Shown in pieces: positions 8,096 through 15,560 of a DNA stretch of 34,269 nucleotides (within the stretch, counting starts at the first letter, position 1; each line of letters starts with the position of its first letter). Both the position numbers and the translations under genes were made by a program. Below the pieces are notes generated by a model. That model was given only the letters and a program-made list of their open reading frames with translations. It was not told the DNA's origin and did no database searches. The stretch spans positions 1-34,269 of the forward strand of contig WJIP01000129.1 of assembly GCA_014730185.1 (NCBI GenBank), in the 5' to 3' direction. This stretch comes from Caldithrix sp. (lineage in GTDB: Bacteria; Calditrichota; Calditrichia; Calditrichales; Calditrichaceae).

Positions 8096-9475
8096 CTATT
8101 CCTCGTGATCTTCTGTATAGGTAGTGCCAGCAATAGCGTATTTTTTTAACAGATATACATCTACAACCATTAAAATGCCGTAAACCAGGGTAAACAATAT
8201 GAGTGATGTTAAAACTTCACCTGCACTTACAGCGACTGCAGGTGAAACCGCATCCTGTGTTTTAAGTAATCCAAACACAATCCAGGGCTGGCGGCCAACT
8301 TCTGCTAAAATCCAACCCGTGGAATTGGCAAGGTAGGGTAGAGTCAGAGACAAAAGGAGTATCTTTATAAGCCAGGGCTTAAAATCAAACCGATCTCTGA
8401 GCACCAAAAAGATAACATAAAGGGATATAAACACCATCAAAACACCAGCGCCTACCATAATACGAAATGACCAGTAAGAAATGGCGACCGGTGGAACATA
8501 ATTGCCGGGACCGTATTTTTGTACATATTCTGCCTGAATATCATTGATACCACGAACGGTGCCATCTACTGAGTTAAATGCCAATATGGATAATAAACGC
8601 GGTACGCGTATGGCAAAAATATCTTTCCGTTCCTCTTCATCGCCCACTGTAAAAAGCGACAGACTGGCCGGATCTTCGGTATCCCATAAAGCTTCTGCCG
8701 CAGCCACTTTCATCGGCTGTACTTTCATCATATGCTGCATTTGTGTGTGTCCGATAAGAACCGCCAGCAGAACGCCGATAAAGGCATAAACAGAACTTAT
8801 TTTTAATGATTTTTGATAGGCATCCTGATCTTTACTTCTTTTCCAGATATGGTAGGTACTGATGGCGATTACAAAAAATCCTGCTGTAGCAATGCCCGAT
8901 GTAATAACATGGGGAAATTGAACCCAGACGTGCGGATTGAATACCAGAGCCCAAAAATCTGCCATTTCTGCCCGTACAACTTCTCCAGCGGCATTGGTTA
9001 CCAATCGATAACCCTGTGGTTCCTGCATGAAAGAATTGGCAATTAGAATCCATAAAGCAGACAGGTTGGAACCGATTGCCACCAGCCACATAGTGGCAGC
9101 GTGCAATTTTTTTGATAAACGATCCCAGCCGAATATCCAGATCCCTAAAAAAGTTGATTCCAGAAAAAAGGCCAGCAAAGCTTCAATGGCCAGGGGGGCA
9201 CCGAATATGTCACCCACAAAGCGGGAGTATTCCGACCAGTTCATACCAAATTGAAATTCCTGTACAATCCCTGTAACAACGCCCATGGCAAAGTTAATAA
9301 GAAATAGCTTTCCCCAAAATTTGGTCATACGTTTGTAAACATCTTTACCCGTGCGGACATAGGCCGTTTCCAGGATGGCCACAAAAATGGACAGTCCCAG
9401 GGTGAGGGGGACAAAAAAGAAATGGTATATCGTCGTAACGGCAAATTGCCAGCGGGCCAGAATTAAAACATCCAT
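8096..9475 (-). CDS. cydA: Cytochrome bd quinol oxidase subunit I
   Basis: This is the haem-carrying subunit, 459 residues. Expected ligands are present: H18 for b595 (IYHFFFVPLTLG), H189 (QFPHV) and M340 (YWSFRIM) for b558, acidic E98 and E106 in the second helix pair, and the GRQPW motif at 394-398. Total length fits the short Q-loop form of Bacillus/Geobacillus type rather than the about 520-residue E. coli form. The first gene after the Rrf2 regulator, it has a strong AGGAGG five bases before the ATG and lies only 21 bases from the regulator's stop. This supports one transcript of regulator, cydA and cydB. Its presence indicates microaerobic respiration or O2 scavenging. Confidence 0.96.
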   Translation of the reverse strand: MDVLILARWQFAVTTIYHFFFVPLTLGLSIFVAILETAYVRTGKDVYKRMTKFWGKLFLINFAMGVVTGIVQEFQFGMNWSEYSRFVGDIFGAPLAIEALLAFFLESTFLGIWIFGWDRLSKKLHAATMWLVAIGSNLSALWILIANSFMQEPQGYRLVTNAAGEVVRAEMADFWALVFNPHVWVQFPHVITSGIATAGFFVIAISTYHIWKRSKDQDAYQKSLKISSVYAFIGVLLAVLIGHTQMQHMMKVQPMKVAAAEALWDTEDPASLSLFTVGDEEERKDIFAIRVPRLLSILAFNSVDGTVRGINDIQAEYVQKYGPGNYVPPVAISYWSFRIMVGAGVLMVFISLYVIFLVLRDRFDFKPWLIKILLLSLTLPYLANSTGWILAEVGRQPWIVFGLLKTQDAVSPAVAVSAGEVLTSLILFTLVYGILMVVDVYLLKKYAIAGTTYTEDHEE

Positions 9476-9496
9476 ATAAGCCTCCTATTTTAAGTT

Positions 9497-9961
9497 TTAA
9501 ATCGTTTCCTGTTGAGTATCAGTTGGAACGCGTTTGAGTTGAAAACGTCGTTTCTTGTTGAAAATGAAATCGACAAGCCTTTTATCCCTGAACGCCGCAA
9601 ACAATTTGTCCTCCTGTTCATTAAAAAAAGTATGAATGGCACAATCACCCACAAATGGGCAAACTTCATGGTTTTGAATACATTCATTGAGAGTGGAATC
9701 GAAATCCATGGCCTGGAAAACATCCATTACCGAAATATCGTTGGGGTCTTTTTTAAGATAAATACCACCAAATTTGCCCTGGACCGTTCCCAACAGGTCA
9801 GCCTTTCGTAGCTTATGAACAATTTTGGAAGCAAAGGGTCTGCTGATGTGCAGGTAATTGGTTATCTTGGATAGTGGAAGCGTTTTGACCTGAAAAAATT
9901 CAGCTAAATAGGTGCATATGCGTAAAGCATAATCGTATTCGCGTTTAATAAATACATTCAT
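9497..9961 (-). CDS. Rrf2-family transcriptional regulator with three-cysteine cluster motif
   Basis: This is a 154-residue winged-helix regulator of the family that includes IscR, NsrR and RirA. The N-terminal helix-turn-helix lies at about residues 28-60 (LPLSKITNYLHISRPFASKI), followed by the wing with the family GGIYL turn. The loop after the dimer helix holds C94, C101 and C107 (spacing C-x6-C-x5-C), the position where IscR and NsrR bind an Fe-S cluster. The protein could therefore sense O2, NO or iron status. It is the first gene of the cyd transcript, so autoregulation together with control of the oxidase is likely. The ATG at 9961 is preceded by only a weak ribosome site. The exact subgroup cannot be told from sequence alone. 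Confidence 0.9.
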   Translation of the reverse strand: MNVFIKREYDYALRICTYLAEFFQVKTLPLSKITNYLHISRPFASKIVHKLRKADLLGTVQGKFGGIYLKKDPNDISVMDVFQAMDFDSTLNECIQNHEVCPFVGDCAIHTFFNEQEDKLFAAFRDKRLVDFIFNKKRRFQLKRVPTDTQQETI

Positions 9962-10084
9962 TGTTCTATTTAATGCCTAATTCTATTCTGCCATTCTAGT
10001 ATTAAAAGAAACTGTTGTATTACTACACTCTCTCATCACCATGGCCTCGTGTAGCTTTTTTGACAACTTTAAATGTGACTGTTA

Positions 10085-10100
10085 AGGTAATATATTACCT
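10085..10100. promoter_or_regulatory. 16-bp perfect palindrome, candidate Rrf2 operator
   Basis: AGGTAATATATTACCT is a perfect dyad in the control region between the Rrf2/cyd operon and the lipoprotein gene. It lies just downstream of the predicted start point of the minus-strand promoter and just upstream of the plus-strand -10 element. This position suits a repressor of both. Binding by the neighbouring Rrf2 protein is inference. Confidence 0.5.
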
Positions 10101-10103
10101 GAC

Positions 10104-10112
10104 TGGTATAAT
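10104..10112 (+). promoter_or_regulatory. Extended -10 promoter element toward the lipoprotein gene
   Basis: TGGTATAAT matches the extended -10 form (TG-n-TATAAT). No good -35 box exists at the normal distance, and that region is occupied by the AGGTAATATATTACCT palindrome. The predicted leader to the lipoprotein ATG would be about 125 bases. Confidence 0.4.
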
Positions 10113-10138
10113 ATAAAAAAACATTTTTTTAGTGACAA
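10110..10138 (-). promoter_or_regulatory. Sigma70-like promoter for the Rrf2-cyd operon
   Basis: Read on the minus strand, TTGTCA (10138-10133) and TATATT (10115-10110) are separated by exactly 17 bases. The start point would be near 10103, directly in front of the 16-bp palindrome, giving a leader of about 140 bases to the Rrf2 ATG. The -10 overlaps the plus-strand -10 element. Confidence 0.5.
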
Positions 10139-10244
10139 GTTTTTTTTAGGTTTTTTTTGCAATACATTTAGGAAGGATTGAACAGAGCAACAATTGTAAA
10201 AAGCCTTCGTATTAAAGGGTAAATGCAACCTTAAGGAGTTCAAT

Positions 10245-10886
10245 ATGAATAACAAAAATACTATCTTGCTAATAATAGGATTATTATTGATTGGTTGTAC
10301 AGCCACGGTTAACAAATCGATCTATATTGAAGATGGTCAAACTAAAGAAGGTGATATCAATACGGTCAATGGAGCCATCATCATTGGAGAAAACTGCAAG
10401 GTATTTGGGAATAGCCGGGCCGTGAACGGCCACATTGAAGTAGGTAAGGGCAGTCTTGTAGAGGGCTTAACCACTGTAAATGGTTCCATATCCATCGCCC
10501 GTCAGTGTAGCGTAACCAATGATATCCGGAGCATAAATGGCCGTATCGATACCGAAATGGAAACCAAAATTGATGGACGGGTTTCAACGATAAACGGTGA
10601 TATTGAATTTAAGGGTACACATATTCTGCGCGATGTGGAAACGATTAACGGTGATCTTTATCTTAAAGCGGGAAGCGTAGTAGAAGGGAATATCATAGTG
10701 GAAGATAAAGGTCATTTCAGCGATGATGAGAAACATCGTATCGATATCTACATTATGCAAGAGAGTTTGGTTAAAGGTGATGTGCGGGTAGAGAATAAAA
10801 ACGCTGTGGTCGAATTACATCTCTCGGAAAACAGTAAAGTACTGGGTGATATTATCAATGCCGAAATCATTTATGAAAATAATTAA
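10245..10886 (+). CDS. Repeat-built lipoprotein, polymer-forming/bactofilin-like beta-helix
   Basis: This is a 213-residue protein with a lipoprotein signal: hydrophobic residues 7-17 and a lipobox LIGC with C18. The residue after the cysteine is Thr, not Asp, which would favour outer-membrane sorting. The mature part contains six copies of a [VI]-N-G-x-[IL] motif, with the Asn at 42, 61, 79, 98, 117 and 135. The spacing of 18-19 residues is what is expected for one turn per repeat in a beta-solenoid. Similar VNG/ING repeats occur in bactofilin-like and polymer-forming proteins, but I cannot place it in a named family. A strong AAGGAG lies six bases before the ATG. It is transcribed divergently from the Rrf2-cyd operon and shares its control region. 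Function unknown. Confidence 0.8.
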   Translation: MNNKNTILLIIGLLLIGCTATVNKSIYIEDGQTKEGDINTVNGAIIIGENCKVFGNSRAVNGHIEVGKGSLVEGLTTVNGSISIARQCSVTNDIRSINGRIDTEMETKIDGRVSTINGDIEFKGTHILRDVETINGDLYLKAGSVVEGNIIVEDKGHFSDDEKHRIDIYIMQESLVKGDVRVENKNAVVELHLSENSKVLGDIINAEIIYENN

Positions 10887-11039
10887 TCAGGATACGCTTT
10901 GAGAATTCATTTTAAGATAACCAAATCAATTGTATTGCAAAGCAGATTCAATGTTCTGAAAAGATGAAAAAAAGTAAAATGGGTATCGATGTAATTCACA
11001 CTGAAAGCAAAGCTATCAATTTAACGATTATTATCAGCT

Positions 11040-11741
11040 TTATAGAAAAAAATCCAGCAAATCGGTAAACTTTGATATGCGATGTAAACGGCCGTTGCGA
11101 TCCAGTAAGGGTTCATCATCCAGTTTCCAGGTATTTTCATAGGGTATGTGTATGGCGTACATACCATTTCTCAGAGCGGGATTAATATCGGATTTGGGAC
11201 TATTACCCACCATGCAGGTCTCATCCGGATTCCATCGGTGTTGTTGGATGAGATTTTCATAGGTATAATCATTTTTTTCTTCCACGACAAAATAATCGTT
11301 TACCAGTTTATGTAAACCGGAACGAATGATTTTTCCTTCCTGTTCTTCATGATCGCCTTTTGTCAATATGTATAAAATATAATTATTATTTAATTTGGAT
11401 AGTGTATTTTCCACACCTTGGAACAAACGCGGTTTTCGTTTTGGATGACGCGTAAATCGCGAAACGATGCTTTGGTACTGTTTTCTATCAATGGGACGAT
11501 TTGAACGCAAGTTAAATTGTTTGTACAGTTCATCCAGAATAAAAACAAAATTATGGCTGCCGTATCCTTTTTCTTTAACAACATTGGCTTCCAGATTATC
11601 AAAAGCGTTTTCAACTTCCTGCCTTTCAAAGCCATAGTCACTGAGTAAAGTAAAAAATGCTTCGCTGGCTTCGATGTAATAAATATTGTTTTCCCATAAC
11701 GTGTCATCGGCGTCGAAAATAATCTGTTTTATATGCTTCAT
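11040..11741 (-). CDS. HAD-superfamily hydrolase (putative phosphatase)
   Basis: This is a haloacid-dehalogenase-like protein of 233 residues. Motif I is near the N-terminus with nucleophile D10 and acid/base D12 (IIFDADDTLW). A helical cap follows at about 20-100, then motif II threonine (YILTKGD) and motif IV (CMVGNSPKSDINPA). This motif set predicts a Mg-dependent phosphatase of a small molecule; the substrate cannot be read. The frame is open to an ATG at 11768. I chose 11741 because AGGA precedes it by about six bases and the Rossmann strand begins right after it. It faces the lipoprotein gene tail to tail and is divergent from the aspartase fusion. Confidence 0.85.
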   Translation of the reverse strand: MKHIKQIIFDADDTLWENNIYYIEASEAFFTLLSDYGFERQEVENAFDNLEANVVKEKGYGSHNFVFILDELYKQFNLRSNRPIDRKQYQSIVSRFTRHPKRKPRLFQGVENTLSKLNNNYILYILTKGDHEEQEGKIIRSGLHKLVNDYFVVEEKNDYTYENLIQQHRWNPDETCMVGNSPKSDINPALRNGMYAIHIPYENTWKLDDEPLLDRNGRLHRISKFTDLLDFFL

Positions 11742-11989
11742 AGGTGTTCCTGTAAAAGTTTTTATCAACCCAATTAACTTAAAAAATAAGTCTTATTAAT
11801 GAAAATTAAATCAAAGCTGGCCAGGGCGACGCTTTCATCTATTTTCTATGGCCTTTCCAAAAATGTTTTTATAAGAACCATGGGAATGCGCCAAGTGAAA
11901 TGGATTTGATTGATTTCTGAAATTGATTTTTACCTCCAAGACATCTATTTTTCGTCTCAATTGATATTAAAATAACAGGAAGGCCATTC

Positions 11990-13870
11990 ATGATTAAAGG
12001 CATTAACAACGGCAATATAGCCGATTATATTCGAACAATAGAGCTTTTTCGTGATCTAACGGATAATGAAATCGAAATACTAATGAATGAGATCGAGGAG
12101 GAGCATTACCAAACGGGACAGTTCCTGTTTAAGGAAAACATGCCTCGGGAAAAGTTGTTTTTAATATATCAGGGCGAAATTGAATTACTCAAAAAATCGG
12201 CGTTGGGAGAGGAAAAGCGTCTCGGAATTTTTAAAACCTATGATTTTTTAGGTGAAGGCGCTCTGATGGATGCCTACCCGCATTCAACATCGTCGCGGGC
12301 TTTAGTAGATACAAAGGTTTTTGTCCTCAAAGCTAAAAAATTCACAAAATTATTTGAGAACCAGCCTGCTTTGGCGGGGAAAATTCTGGCTCATGTGGCC
12401 AGGGTTATCTCCCGGAGAATGCGTCAGACAACTTCTCAGGTGGTTGACATTGCCGCGCAATACATTTCCGGGCGAACCCGACAGGAACATGATTTATTGG
12501 GCGAGCGCTATGTTCCCCACGAATATTATTATGGCATCCAAACATTAAGGGCGCTGGAAAATTTCAGTATAAGCGGCGTTCCGCTTATGCATTTTCCTCT
12601 ACTTATAGAATCTCTGGCCATGGTTAAGATGGCGGCGGCAAAAGCTAACCTGGAAATTGGATTGTTAAGCAAGCCGGTGGCTAATGCCATCATCCAGGCC
12701 TGTACAGAAATTATGAATGGAAAATTTCATACCCAGTTTGTTGTGGATATGATTCAGGGAGGAGCAGGCACATCCACTAATATGAATGCCAATGAAGTGA
12801 TTGCCAACAGGGCGCTGGAAATATTGGGATATGAAAAAGGACAGTATACGCATTGTCATCCCAATAACCATGTTAATTTATCTCAATCAACCAATGATGT
12901 GTATCCCACTGCCCTTAAAATTGCTTTAATCAACAGCAATCGAAAACTTACTGGTGTTTTAAAAGATTTGGTAGACGCCATCCGGCAAAAAGCGGACACG
13001 TTTAAAGATATAATCAAAATGGGTCGTACACAGCTTCAGGATGCTGTACCAATGACTCTTGGACAGGAATTCGGGGCATACGCCGCTACTTTGCAGGAGG
13101 AAATTGAACGTCTACAAGTAAATGCGGATTTATTTCTTGAAGTCAATCTGGGCGGCACAGCTATAGGAACAGGCATCAACGCAGATCCAAAGTACAGCGT
13201 CCTCGCCATTGATTATCTGAAAACGATTTCCAAATTAAATGTAAAATTAGCTCCGGATTTAGTGGAAGCAACCCAGGATACAGGGGCTTTTGTGATGTAT
13301 TCCTCTGCCCTGAAACGATTGGCTATCAAACTTTCAAAAATGTCCAGTGATTTACGGTTGTTATCTTCCGGTCCCCGCGCCGGTTTTCACGAAATTAATT
13401 TGCCGAAAATGCAGCCGGGTTCATCCATAATGCCGGGTAAGGTTAATCCTGTGATACCGGAAGTCGTCAATCAAATTACCTATAAAGTTATTGGTAACGA
13501 TTTAACGGTTTCAATGGCCGCCGAGGCGGGCCAACTGGAACTGAATGTAATGGAACCGATCATTGCTCAGAGTATATTCGAATCCATTGAAATGCTTAAA
13601 AACGGTATGGCCACACTCCATCAGCGTTGTATAGAGGGTATTACAGCGAATGAAGCCCGTACGCGACAAATGGTGGAAAACAGTATCGGTCTGGTGACGG
13701 CCCTGAATCCGGTGCTGGGTTACGAGGTTTGTAGTTCTTTGGCCAGCGAAGCCCTGCAAGCGGACAAGAGTGTATACGATTTGGTGTTACAAAAAAAACT
13801 ATTAACCAAAGAAGAACTGGATCGATTGATATTACCGGAAAATATGATCGGACCCAACCGTCTAAAATAA
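11990..13870 (+). CDS. aspA: Cyclic nucleotide-binding-like domain fused to aspartate ammonia-lyase
   Basis: This 626-residue protein has two parts. Residues about 12-145 form a CRP/FNR-type effector domain (FRDLTDNEIE, then the beta-roll with FLGEGALMDAYPHSTSSRAL near 86-104) without any helix-turn-helix. Residues about 162-626 are a full aspartase: DLLGERYVPHEYYYGIQT near 168-184, QSTNDVYPTA at 299-308, and the flexible catalytic loop GSSIMPGKVNP at 477-487. The text IGNDLTVSMAAEAGQLELN near 501-519 is much closer to AspA than to fumarase. The reaction is L-aspartate to fumarate plus ammonia, reversible. Glu is kept in the phosphate cassette (GEG), but the position of CRP Arg82 is His98, so cAMP binding is doubtful and another ligand is possible. 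AGGAAGG precedes the ATG. The next genes use aspartate and release fumarate. Confidence 0.9.
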   Translation: MIKGINNGNIADYIRTIELFRDLTDNEIEILMNEIEEEHYQTGQFLFKENMPREKLFLIYQGEIELLKKSALGEEKRLGIFKTYDFLGEGALMDAYPHSTSSRALVDTKVFVLKAKKFTKLFENQPALAGKILAHVARVISRRMRQTTSQVVDIAAQYISGRTRQEHDLLGERYVPHEYYYGIQTLRALENFSISGVPLMHFPLLIESLAMVKMAAAKANLEIGLLSKPVANAIIQACTEIMNGKFHTQFVVDMIQGGAGTSTNMNANEVIANRALEILGYEKGQYTHCHPNNHVNLSQSTNDVYPTALKIALINSNRKLTGVLKDLVDAIRQKADTFKDIIKMGRTQLQDAVPMTLGQEFGAYAATLQEEIERLQVNADLFLEVNLGGTAIGTGINADPKYSVLAIDYLKTISKLNVKLAPDLVEATQDTGAFVMYSSALKRLAIKLSKMSSDLRLLSSGPRAGFHEINLPKMQPGSSIMPGKVNPVIPEVVNQITYKVIGNDLTVSMAAEAGQLELNVMEPIIAQSIFESIEMLKNGMATLHQRCIEGITANEARTRQMVENSIGLVTALNPVLGYEVCSSLASEALQADKSVYDLVLQKKLLTKEELDRLILPENMIGPNRLK

Positions 13871-13992
13871 TTCTTTTCTGCCTAAGCACCCCAATTAGCA
13901 AGAAAAAATGATGGAAAATTTTCATCGTTTTAGCCTCGTGCGACAACCCATGCTGTCATCATTTGATGCAATCTTGGCCGATAAATTTATTT

Positions 13993-13998
13993 TATAAT
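13993..13998 (+). promoter_or_regulatory. Candidate -10 box upstream of guaB
   Basis: A perfect TATAAT lies in an A/T-rich stretch 62 bases before the guaB start. No convincing -35 sits at 16-18 bases. TTGATG at 13963 is too far and TTGGCC at 13974 is too close. It is offered as the likeliest start region of the purine block and is otherwise unproven. Confidence 0.3.
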
Positions 13999-14060
13999 TT
14001 AGCTTATTTTTTGTATGTTTAGCGCAAAAAATTAACCGTCTCTTTCACAGGAGCTTTTTG

Positions 14061-15560
14061 TTGCCAAAAAAGATAATTTATGAACCCTCCCGTACACTGA
14101 TGGAGTTCCGGTTGTTACCGGGCTTGACCACAAAAGAAACTGTACTTGAAAATATTTCACTGCGCGCTCCATTTGTTTACACGGAAACCGATGATCCCAA
14201 ATATTATTTAAACATACCCATGGTAGCGGCCGCCATGCAGTCCGTTTCGGGTGTAAATATGGCCATTGAGTTAGCCAAGTTGGGCGGGCAGGCTTTTATT
14301 TATTCTTCTCAGACACCCAAGCAGCAAGCAACCATGGTGGAAAAAGTTAAAAAACACAAAGCGGGATTTGTTGAACCGGAAACCGTCCCACCCGATATGT
14401 TGATTGCCGATCTGCACAATTTACGAAACCATCGTGGCTACAATACCTTTCCGGTGGTAGACAATGGAAGCCGCAAATTGCTGGGCGTTATCACCAAAAA
14501 CGATTATGATTATAAAATGCACGCCGACCAAAAAGTAGAAGAGCGCATGATAGCCCGCAAAGAACTGGTTGTGGGCGTGGAAATCGAAGATATTAAAGAA
14601 GCCAATAAAGTACTTAAAGAAAGCCATCAGTCGGTACTGCCCATTGTGGATGAGAAGGATAATCTGCGCTATCTCGTTTTTCGAAAGGACATCCGCAATC
14701 ATCTGGATAATCCGCTTGAAATTCTGGCCGAAAACAAAAGTTTGATGGTAACGGCCGCTATTAATACCCATGACTACGAGGATCGTGTGCCGGCGCTGGT
14801 GGAAGCGGGCGTCGATGTGCTGACCATTGATTCATCGGATGGCCACTCCACGTTCCAGCGCGATACCCTGCATTGGGTGAATAAAAATTATCCCCAGATA
14901 CCGGTCATTGGCGGAAATATTATTACAGCATCAGGTTTTGAATTTCTGGTGGAAGCCGGCGCCAAAGCGGTTAAAGTGGGTATGGGCGGGGGATCGATTT
15001 GCATTACTCAGGAGCAAAAAGGTACAGGACGCGGACTGGCCACAGCCATCATAAAAGTGGCTGAAGCCCGCGACCGCTATTACGAGGGAACAGGTAAATA
15101 CATACCTGTCATAGCCGATGGCGGTATCGTCAACTCCAAAGATGTGGTGGTTGCCCTGGCTATGGGCGCCGACTATGTAATGATGGGCCGTTATTTCGCC
15201 CGCATGGAAGAATCGCCGACGGAAAAAGTGACCATCAATAATTCCGTTATGAAACCGTACTGGGGAGAAGGCTCCTCCCGGGCCCGCGACTGGAAGAAGG
15301 CCCGCTACAATCAACTGCAGTTTGTCGAAGGGGTGGAAGGGTTCGTGCATTATTCAGGTAAACTGCGGGATAATCTGCCCGAAACCCTGTCAAAAATTAA
15401 AGCATCCATGTCGTCCGTGGGCGCCGCAACCATTGTCGAACTGCACGAACGGGCTGAGTTGGAAGTCGTATCCGCCCTTTCTATTCGCGAAGGTAAAGCC
15501 CACGATATTTACCTGCCCGGTAAAGACGCCGATTACAGTTCGATTAATTGGGGAGATTAA
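14061..15560 (+). CDS. guaB: IMP dehydrogenase (Tritrichomonas-like subtype), TTG start
   Basis: This is the NAD-dependent oxidation of IMP to XMP, the first step of the GMP branch. The barrel contains a CBS pair at about residues 105-220, the dinucleotide-site DSSDGHS at 257-263 and the catalytic loop GMGGGSICITQEQKGTGRG at 308-326 with nucleophile C314. The flap carries KPYWGEGSSRARDW at 398-411. That flap text and the C-terminal GKAHDIYL resemble the IMPDH of the protist Tritrichomonas foetus, a known bacterial-type subgroup, more than E. coli GuaB. The frame begins with two consecutive TTG codons (14058, 14061). AGGAG at 14049-14053 is seven bases from the second, so I use 14061. purA follows directly after the stop. 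Confidence 0.92.
   Translation: MPKKIIYEPSRTLMEFRLLPGLTTKETVLENISLRAPFVYTETDDPKYYLNIPMVAAAMQSVSGVNMAIELAKLGGQAFIYSSQTPKQQATMVEKVKKHKAGFVEPETVPPDMLIADLHNLRNHRGYNTFPVVDNGSRKLLGVITKNDYDYKMHADQKVEERMIARKELVVGVEIEDIKEANKVLKESHQSVLPIVDEKDNLRYLVFRKDIRNHLDNPLEILAENKSLMVTAAINTHDYEDRVPALVEAGVDVLTIDSSDGHSTFQRDTLHWVNKNYPQIPVIGGNIITASGFEFLVEAGAKAVKVGMGGGSICITQEQKGTGRGLATAIIKVAEARDRYYEGTGKYIPVIADGGIVNSKDVVVALAMGADYVMMGRYFARMEESPTEKVTINNSVMKPYWGEGSSRARDWKKARYNQLQFVEGVEGFVHYSGKLRDNLPETLSKIKASMSSVGAATIVELHERAELEVVSALSIREGKAHDIYLPGKDADYSSINWGD

Noticed and set aside
11742-11768. Upstream ATG extending the HAD hydrolase by nine residues
   Set aside because: The internal ATG at 11741 has a properly spaced AGGA and directly precedes the first beta strand.
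13911-13927. GATGG/CATC dyad between aspA and guaB as terminator
   Set aside because: No loop and no following T-run; looks at most like a small operator-type dyad.
14931-15350. Long minus-strand open frame inside guaB
   Set aside because: It lies entirely opposite a clear enzyme gene, has low-quality composition and no ribosome site; a shadow frame.
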